Shown here: piece by piece, positions 42,353-45,611 of the stretch
Layout of the letters: each line of letters opens with the position of its first letter
Numbering within the stretch: the first letter of the stretch is position 1
Assembly (NCBI GenBank): GCA_025457965.1
Contig: JALOTJ010000008.1
Location: forward strand, 1 to 45,611
Reading direction: 5' to 3'
From: Spirochaetota bacterium
Lineage (GTDB): Bacteria; Spirochaetota; UBA4802; UBA5368
DNA length: 45,611 nucleotides
Notes under the pieces: generated by a model
The model's input: only the letters and a program-made list of their open reading frames with translations
What the model was told of the DNA's origin: nothing
The model's database searches: none
Position numbers and translations under genes: made by a program

Positions 42353-42910
42353 ATACATACGAAGGAAGCTGCGTCTTCCTGCCGCGGGGTATTTCCATAA
42401 CAGCCAGATTCTTGCGGTGAATCACGCAAAGAAGACCGTAACGTTCCGCTACAAAAGCTGGTGCGATGTCCGCACAAAAGGGAAGAGTTACAAAACTGCT
42501 ACCAGGGACATCTACGAGTTCATGGCGAAGATGCTCTATTTCCTTTCGAAAAAGCACCAGAAGATAATACGCTACTTTGCCATCGCCGGCATTATCTGGA
42601 CATCCTGTCCATTGCCGGCAGGCGGTCATCGTGACCGCACTACGCTCACGGTGCCGGGCAGAAGCTGAAAAGAATCCAAAACGCCACCCGGGAATCCGCG
42701 GTCGAGCATAGTTTCAACACAAATCCCGAAAAATGCCTGGATGTCGGACAGGATGTCCCAATGCCGACGCTGCACAGGAGGTGCGGAAAAGCGTCGGCGT
42801 GCGGCACGGAAATGTTTCCTTCCGTGGCGTGCGGGTACAATGCCGGGCAGGTGTTGTGCCGAATGAGACGGGAATATGCGTTATACAAAGGGTATTTCAG
42901 AGTGATATAG
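42351..42910 (+). pseudogene. Decayed transposase, probably IS91/Y2-like
   Basis: Starting at the flgJ stop, one frame reads RYIRRKLRLP, then GYFHNSQILAV, KKTVTFRYKSW and YEFMAKMLYFLSKKHQKIIRYF (42351 to about 42580). This is the conserved tail of IS91-like transposases, where a TVTFrYkd strand precedes an EFI-x-HIPdKhF-x-iRYyG helix. Reading then shifts frame near 42580, meets a stop, and continues as LKRIQNATRESAVEHSF, NTNPEKCLDVGQDV and RREYALYKGYFRVI to the stop at 42908-42910. The second part resembles the degraded DPxxCPxCG C-terminus of the same family. The N-terminal catalytic half is missing. The assignment is by motif memory and moderate. Confidence 0.5.
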
Positions 42911-43316
42911 CGGGGTCCGTGACCGGGGGAATGTGCACCGGAAGTTAGAGAAAAAGTAATGATTCTTCAATAACCGTTTTGTACGATTCTTACAACGGTC
43001 AAAAAAGCTTTCACGTGAGGGGCGAAAAAGCCACGGTTCTGGGCAACGAAATTTTAACGGCCCTGTGAAGGCGATGTGCTGAGCCTGTCGAAGCGGGCTT
43101 TTCTCCGGGGGAGAAGACTTTTCTCAAGGGGAGGACTTCCGATAAGCTCCAATGGGTCCCGGAACTTTTTGCTGCAGGGGGACGCAAATTCCTAAATTTA
43201 TATCAGATGAAGTTAATTTCAAGGCCCCCTGTCCAGCTATTTTTTCTTGTAATGGCCTTACCGTGTTCCATTATTACTGCCGATAACGTCAATTGTGTCG
43301 CCTGGGCCGGTACTGA
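42911..43316. other. Gene-free stretch with a repeat copy
   Basis: I see no supported gene here. It holds repeat copy 1 (43049-43102), a small TTCTCC/GGAGAA hairpin near 43101-43116, and low-coding AT-rich sequence up to the OmpA fragment. Confidence 0.5.
43049..43102 (+). repeat. Dispersed repeat copy 1
   Basis: This ~54-bp unit runs from AAATTTTAACGGCCC to GAAGCGGGCTTTT and contains GAGCCTGTCGAAGCG. It recurs at 44793-44848 and, cut by the window end, at 45585-45611, all in the same orientation. The core GAGCCTGTCGAAG is a widespread intergenic repeat motif in many genomes. Confidence 0.8.
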
Positions 43317-43538
43317 ATACCGCGCAGTTTCTTAGATGTTGGCGTTGGGACGGACCAGTACGACCGGAAGCTCTCGCGCGACAGGGCCCGGATTGTGGCG
43401 GAGCACCTGAAGCCGCGAACGGGCACAGAAAAGCTCTCGTACCGGGGCTTCGGCGCGGATACACCGATAGCCGGGAACGACACGCAGGACGGCCGGCAGA
43501 AGAACCGCAGGGTGGAAATCATCATCAAGATGCAGTAG
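43317..43538 (+). pseudogene. Orphan C-terminal fragment of an OmpA-family protein
   Basis: The frame encodes DVGTDQY-type sequence: VGVGTDQYDRKLSRDRARIV, then LSYRGFGADTPIAGND and GRQKNRRVEIIIKMQ, ending at TAG 43536-43538. This is the end of an OmpA-like peptidoglycan-binding domain (normally GHTDNxG, LSxxRAxxV, NRRVEI). The frame has a stop at 43314-43316 and no start or signal peptide, so the barrel and half of the domain are lost. Confidence 0.8.
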
Positions 43539-43598
43539 TGAATGATGCCCCCGCTTTTTTTACGGGAACGGCGGGAAATCTGCTTGAAATTTCGATTG

Positions 43599-43616
43599 TA
43601 TTAGAAATATCTAATA
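43599..43616. promoter_or_regulatory. Operator-like palindrome upstream of arsR
   Basis: A perfect inverted repeat TATTAGA-AATA-TCTAATA lies about 50 bp upstream of arsR. Nearly the same sequence recurs at 44086-44101 upstream of the next gene, as expected for autoregulation by an ArsR-type repressor. A TTGAAA (43584-43589) upstream may be the -35 box. Confidence 0.7.
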
Positions 43617-43667
43617 ATTGGCACGCCATGCGCGGGCATGTGAAGACAACCGGGGGAGGGGCCGGCC

Positions 43668-43976
43668 ATGAAACAGGAACAGCGGAAAGCAATTGTCGCC
43701 GCGATGAAAGCGCTTTCGAATGAAAACCGCCTTGCCATCTTTGAGCTCATCAGGTCCGGCCACGGGAAGGGCCGCCTGGACAGGGACAACCGCCTGGCCA
43801 TATGCGAAGTGGCAAGCAATTTCAAAATGGCCCTGTCGACCATATCCCATCATGTCAAGGAACTCAGGAGGGCCGGCCTCATCAAATGCGAGCGGGACGG
43901 TCAGAACATCCTTTGAATGGCTAACGAAGAGACCATCGGTCTGATGGTCACCTACATTACCGGCCGGCAGGCCTGA
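43668..43976 (+). CDS. ArsR-family regulator with an in-frame UGA (candidate selenoprotein or nonsense mutant)
   Basis: The frame encodes a winged-helix ArsR/SmtB-type repressor. MKALSNENRLAIFELI opens it, CEVASNFKMALSTISHHVKEL is the recognition helix region, and RRAGLIKCERDGQNIL is the wing. Residue 83 is UGA (43914-43916). The same frame continues as MANEETIGLMVTYITGRQA to UGA 43974-43976, giving 102 residues, a normal ArsR length. Homologues often have Cys or Tyr at the UGA position, just after the wing. Either UGA encodes selenocysteine, supported by the stem-loop at 43931-43949, or this is a nonsense mutation that cuts off the dimerisation helix. GGGGGAGG precedes ATG 43668. Palindromic operators flank the gene. 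Confidence 0.72.
43914..43949 (+). promoter_or_regulatory. SECIS-like stem-loop after the in-frame UGA
   Basis: GACCATC (43931-43937) pairs perfectly with GATGGTC (43943-43949) around loop GGTCT. The loop starts 21 bases after the UGA. Bacterial SECIS elements sit right after the UGA, with the apical loop about 16-37 bases away and G among the first two loop bases; this fits. The E. coli fdhF hairpin has a GGUC loop. No bulged U is seen in the stem. A 7-bp stem can arise by chance. Confidence 0.4.
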
Positions 43977-44005
43977 TCGGAAATCCGTAGGCATTTTAAT
44001 ATTTC

Positions 44006-44023
44006 GATATTTTTCGAAATATC
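44006..44023. promoter_or_regulatory. Palindromic operator candidate
   Basis: GATATTT (44006-44012) and AAATATC (44017-44023) form an inverted repeat 12 bp upstream of the -35 box at 44035. Confidence 0.5.
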
Positions 44024-44034
44024 ATAACTTTTTA

Positions 44035-44063
44035 TTGACGACTTCCGCCGCCATTATTATATT
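44035..44063 (+). promoter_or_regulatory. Sigma70 promoter of the small Cys-rich protein operon
   Basis: TTGACG (44035-44040), exactly 17 bp, and TATATT (44058-44063) form a near-consensus promoter about 60 bp before the start codon at 44122. It is flanked on both sides by ArsR-type palindromes. Confidence 0.75.
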
Positions 44064-44073
44064 GATTATTAGA

Positions 44074-44101
44074 TATTTCGAAATAATTAGAAATATCTAA
44101 T
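44074..44101. promoter_or_regulatory. Double operator just downstream of the promoter
   Basis: TATTTCGAAATA (44074-44085) is a perfect palindrome. It abuts ATTAGA-AATA-TCTAAT (44086-44101), which matches the arsR-upstream site. Together they cover the expected transcript start, a typical repressor position. Confidence 0.7.
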
Positions 44102-44121
44102 AATTATCAATGGAGGATAAT

Positions 44122-44352
44122 ATGGCAACGGATGCGAATACCGACGGCTGCTTCGCGGGCCGCGAATTTCCCTTCAAGGATTGCGGGGAAATGATGAAGA
44201 TGATGAAGGGGTTGTGCGGGAAAAAAGACGGGACAATTGACTTCGAGAAGGCGTGCGCCCGCATGATGAGATTCTGCCGGGAGATGAAGTGCGCGTCGAC
44301 TGAAAAATCGGGAAATGCTGGTGAAGGGGAGCAGGATCATGACAGAAAATAG
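44122..44352 (+). CDS. Small Cys/Met-rich protein, ArsR-controlled
   Basis: I do not recognise this 76-residue protein. It has six Cys (10, 21, 32, 45, 52, 57) and seven internal Met in pairs (GEMMKMMKGLC, ARMMRFCREMKC), a pattern suited to binding soft metals. It has no signal peptide and is probably cytoplasmic. GGAGG stands 5 bases before ATG 44122; an in-frame ATG at 44110 lies before that site. The gene follows a strong promoter framed by ArsR-type operators, so a metal- or metalloid-related role is a reasonable inference. Its end overlaps the next gene by 14 bases. Confidence 0.75.
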   Translation: MATDANTDGCFAGREFPFKDCGEMMKMMKGLCGKKDGTIDFEKACARMMRFCREMKCASTEKSGNAGEGEQDHDRK

Positions 44353-44581
44353 TGTTCTGGGTGATTCGTCGCGCAGGGAACACCGGGCGGGCTGGCCATG
44401 CACCGGGCGAATGGGCGGTCTCCCCTGGGGGATACTCTTCCTGGCCGGGGGCTTTCTATGGTTCGGAAAATCGATGGGGTGGTTTACATACCATCATACC
44501 CTGTTCTGGCCACTGGCGGTCATGGCAATAGGAGCATGGCTGGTTGCCGCGGCCATTATCCGCCTGATGAAGAGATCGTAA
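44339..44581 (+). CDS. Small two-helix membrane protein
   Basis: This 80-residue protein has a polar N-terminus with one Cys. Two transmembrane helices follow, roughly 34-50 (LPWGILFLAGGFLWFG) and 58-76 (LFWPLAVMAIGAWLVAAAII). The GxxxLxxGxxW start and WPL in the second helix recall the LiaF-like/DUF5668 membrane region, but the match is loose. ATG 44339 has AGGGGAGC at 7 bases and overlaps the Cys-rich gene, so both are in one operon. Confidence 0.72.
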   Translation: MTENSVLGDSSRREHRAGWPCTGRMGGLPWGILFLAGGFLWFGKSMGWFTYHHTLFWPLAVMAIGAWLVAAAIIRLMKRS

Positions 44582-44590
44582 CGAGGCGTA

Positions 44591-44674
44591 CCCCGGACAT
44601 TGTGTTCGGTGGCCGCCATGCGCCGGGGGTTAAGAAACACCCTGCGGGTCGCATGGCGGCCCTCCTGTGCGGGG
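44591..44674. repeat. Large inverted-repeat structure
   Basis: GGCCGCCATGCG (44611-44622) and its exact complement (44650-44661) are separated by 27 bases. An outer CCCCG/CGGGG pair (44591-44595, 44670-44674) extends it. It lies just after the operon and lacks a T-run. It could be a structured RNA, a cruciform-type element, or a non-canonical terminator. Confidence 0.6.
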
Positions 44675-44692
44675 ACCATTGAGGATTTGACC

Positions 44693-44893
44693 ATGAAAAA
44701 GATCGGGATGGTGACCTTCATAATAGCGACACAGATGGCGGCTGATGCGCCGCTCCTGTGGCTCCTCTACTTTCTGCATTTCAACAAATTTAAAATTTTA
44801 ACGGCCCCTGTCACGGCGATGTGCCGAGCCTGTCGAAGCGGGCTTTTTTGTCGGGTGGGGGTGATTTTTATTGAGGTTACTTCCGATGTGTGA
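44693..44893 (+). pseudogene. Short membrane-protein ORF running into the dispersed repeat
   Basis: A ribosome-site-like TGAGGA precedes ATG 44693. The first 34 residues form a plausible membrane helix (MVTFIIATQMAADAPLLWLL). From codon 34 onward the frame is made of repeat copy 2, which then supplies the residues to the stop. The natural C-terminus appears to have been lost to the repeat. The original gene is unknown to me. Confidence 0.4.
44793..44848 (+). repeat. Dispersed repeat copy 2
   Basis: It is the same unit as 43049-43102, with only a few differences (CCCCTGTCACGG for CCCTGTGAAGG; CCGAGCC for CTGAGCC). Confidence 0.85.
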
Positions 44894-44963
44894 TTTTATA
44901 TCGGGAGGAACCGCGCTCCGGGGAGATTGTATTTTCCTTGATATTAAAAATGAGGTATCGAAC

Positions 44964-45509
44964 ATGCAAGGCCCTGCCGTGAATGACACAAACGCAACCC
45001 AAGGCCAGAAAAACCTGGCCCCAAGGGGTTTTCGCATCGTCATTTCCATTGTCTTTTTCTTCATTGCCTTGTTCCTGATCACCCTGATCACCGATACGGT
45101 GGTGACCCAGTCATCGGTTTCCTCAAATACCGCGGAGACCATGGCCCTGGTCACCAGGAAGGAAACCACCCGCAGGAAATCCGGCCTCGGCTATTCCATT
45201 GCCTATGCCTTCCAGGTCGACGGCAAGGAATATTCACGACGTTGGTTCTTTGGCCGGTTCGCAGAGCGGACTGATGTCTCCAGGCAGGAGTATGACAGAC
45301 TGGAAGAAGGCGCAGAGATCGCCGTGATCTATTCCAAGGCCGATCCCACGTATAACCGGCCACGGGATTACAGGAACTCCAGAGATTTGACGTTTTGGCA
45401 GTTTCTTGGGGTCATCGCCTTTGGCGTGATCGCCCTCAATGAGTGGAGACTTCTTTTAGACCATTCGGGTATTGTCGTGATGGATTTTGCAGACGCTTTT
45501 AAGGAGTAA
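44964..45509 (+). CDS. DUF3592-like membrane protein
   Basis: The 181-residue protein has a transmembrane helix near 24-46 (IVISIVFFFIALFLITLI). An extracytoplasmic beta domain follows with the DUF3592 pattern: ALVTRKETTRRKSGLGYSIA, FQVDGKEYSRRWFFG, GAEIAVIYSKADPTYNRP. A second helix is near 148-166 (FWQFLGVIAFGVIALNEW). Function unknown. ATG 44964 follows GAGGTATC; the frame is open further upstream to 44871 but without a good ribosome site. The gene sits between repeat copies 2 and 3. Confidence 0.75.
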   Translation: MQGPAVNDTNATQGQKNLAPRGFRIVISIVFFFIALFLITLITDTVVTQSSVSSNTAETMALVTRKETTRRKSGLGYSIAYAFQVDGKEYSRRWFFGRFAERTDVSRQEYDRLEEGAEIAVIYSKADPTYNRPRDYRNSRDLTFWQFLGVIAFGVIALNEWRLLLDHSGIVVMDFADAFKE

Positions 45510-45584
45510 TGGCAGGGCGACTCGTGGTGCACATGCAACTTGAATCCGCCTCACATGATATTTTTTCTCCATACTTATGCGCCG

Positions 45585-45611
45585 AAATTTTAAGGCCCCT
45601 GTCAAGGCGAT
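45585..45611 (+). repeat. Dispersed repeat copy 3, cut by the window end
   Basis: It has the same opening as copies 1 and 2 (AAATTTTAAGGCCCCTG, then TCAAGGCGAT) with one base missing. Confidence 0.8.

Noticed and set aside
42733-42948. A 71-codon plus-strand ORF after the transposase remnant
   Set aside because: It has no ribosome site and no family resemblance. The same bases in another frame give transposase-like sequence.
43258-43464. A 68-codon minus-strand ORF
   Set aside because: It lies opposite the OmpA fragment for most of its length and has no start signal.
44591-44674. The large hairpin as an integron attC site
   Set aside because: I cannot find the paired GTTRRRY/RYYYAAC core sites, and no integron integrase is present; the Xer gene at 11791 is of the dif type.
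1-45611. CRISPR arrays, rRNA genes, complete insertion sequences or prophage
   Set aside because: I saw no regularly spaced repeats, no rRNA and no intact transposase or phage structural gene.

Overview
The window looks like chromosome from an uncultured, moderately GC-rich, Gram-negative flagellated bacterium, most likely a spirochaete related to the Leptospirales. Grounds: a flgG-flgA-flgH-flgI-flgJ cluster as in Leptospira-type spirochaetes, outer-membrane proteins and lipoproteins, a SpoIIE-type phosphatase on a 7TM/GAF sensor, STAS and HAMP/TPR regulators, and the general protein style. This assignment is inference; there is no rRNA in the window.

Layout. 1-1351: a diadenylate cyclase (CdaA-type) reading frame whose last ~187 codons look unrelated in sequence style, so it may be a fusion or an assembly chimera. 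1409-6718: a PPDK-like protein with a degenerate nucleotide-binding domain, a ferredoxin-nitroreductase, a thiolase and a DUF1858 redox protein. 6785-6943: tRNA-Tyr and tRNA-Thr on the minus strand. 7233-11595: a TolC/MacA/MacB-type export operon. 11791-23953: a long plus-strand run of housekeeping genes (xerC/D, SpoIID lipoprotein, queA, Nif3-like, zinc-ribbon coiled coil, RNase HI, recJ, STAS, ispF, outer-membrane protein, tyrS, ECF sigma plus anti-sigma). 24105-26249: SpoIIE phosphatase, convergent with a minus operon 30301-26252 (REC-histidine kinase, HAMP-TPR membrane protein, uvrC). 30436-30607: a possible orphan small RNA. 30644-32872: a beta-propeller glycosidase and an MFS transporter. 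32873-33435: a gene-free gap with REP-like repeats. 33436-37275: purL (PurSL type) and purQ. 37432-38727: a YwqK/MORN-like lipoprotein. 38950-42352: the flagellar rod and ring genes.

42353-45611 is an accessory tail. It has a decayed transposase, an orphan OmpA C-terminus, three copies of a dispersed repeat, and a small ArsR-regulated operon. The ArsR reading frame contains an in-frame UGA where family members often have Cys. It is followed at the correct distance by a perfect 7-bp stem with a GGUCU loop, which resembles a bacterial SECIS element. This candidate selenocysteine-containing metalloregulator is the most interesting observation here, although a simple nonsense mutation is the default alternative. 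The ArsR operators, a good sigma70 promoter, a Cys/Met-rich small protein and a small membrane protein follow directly.
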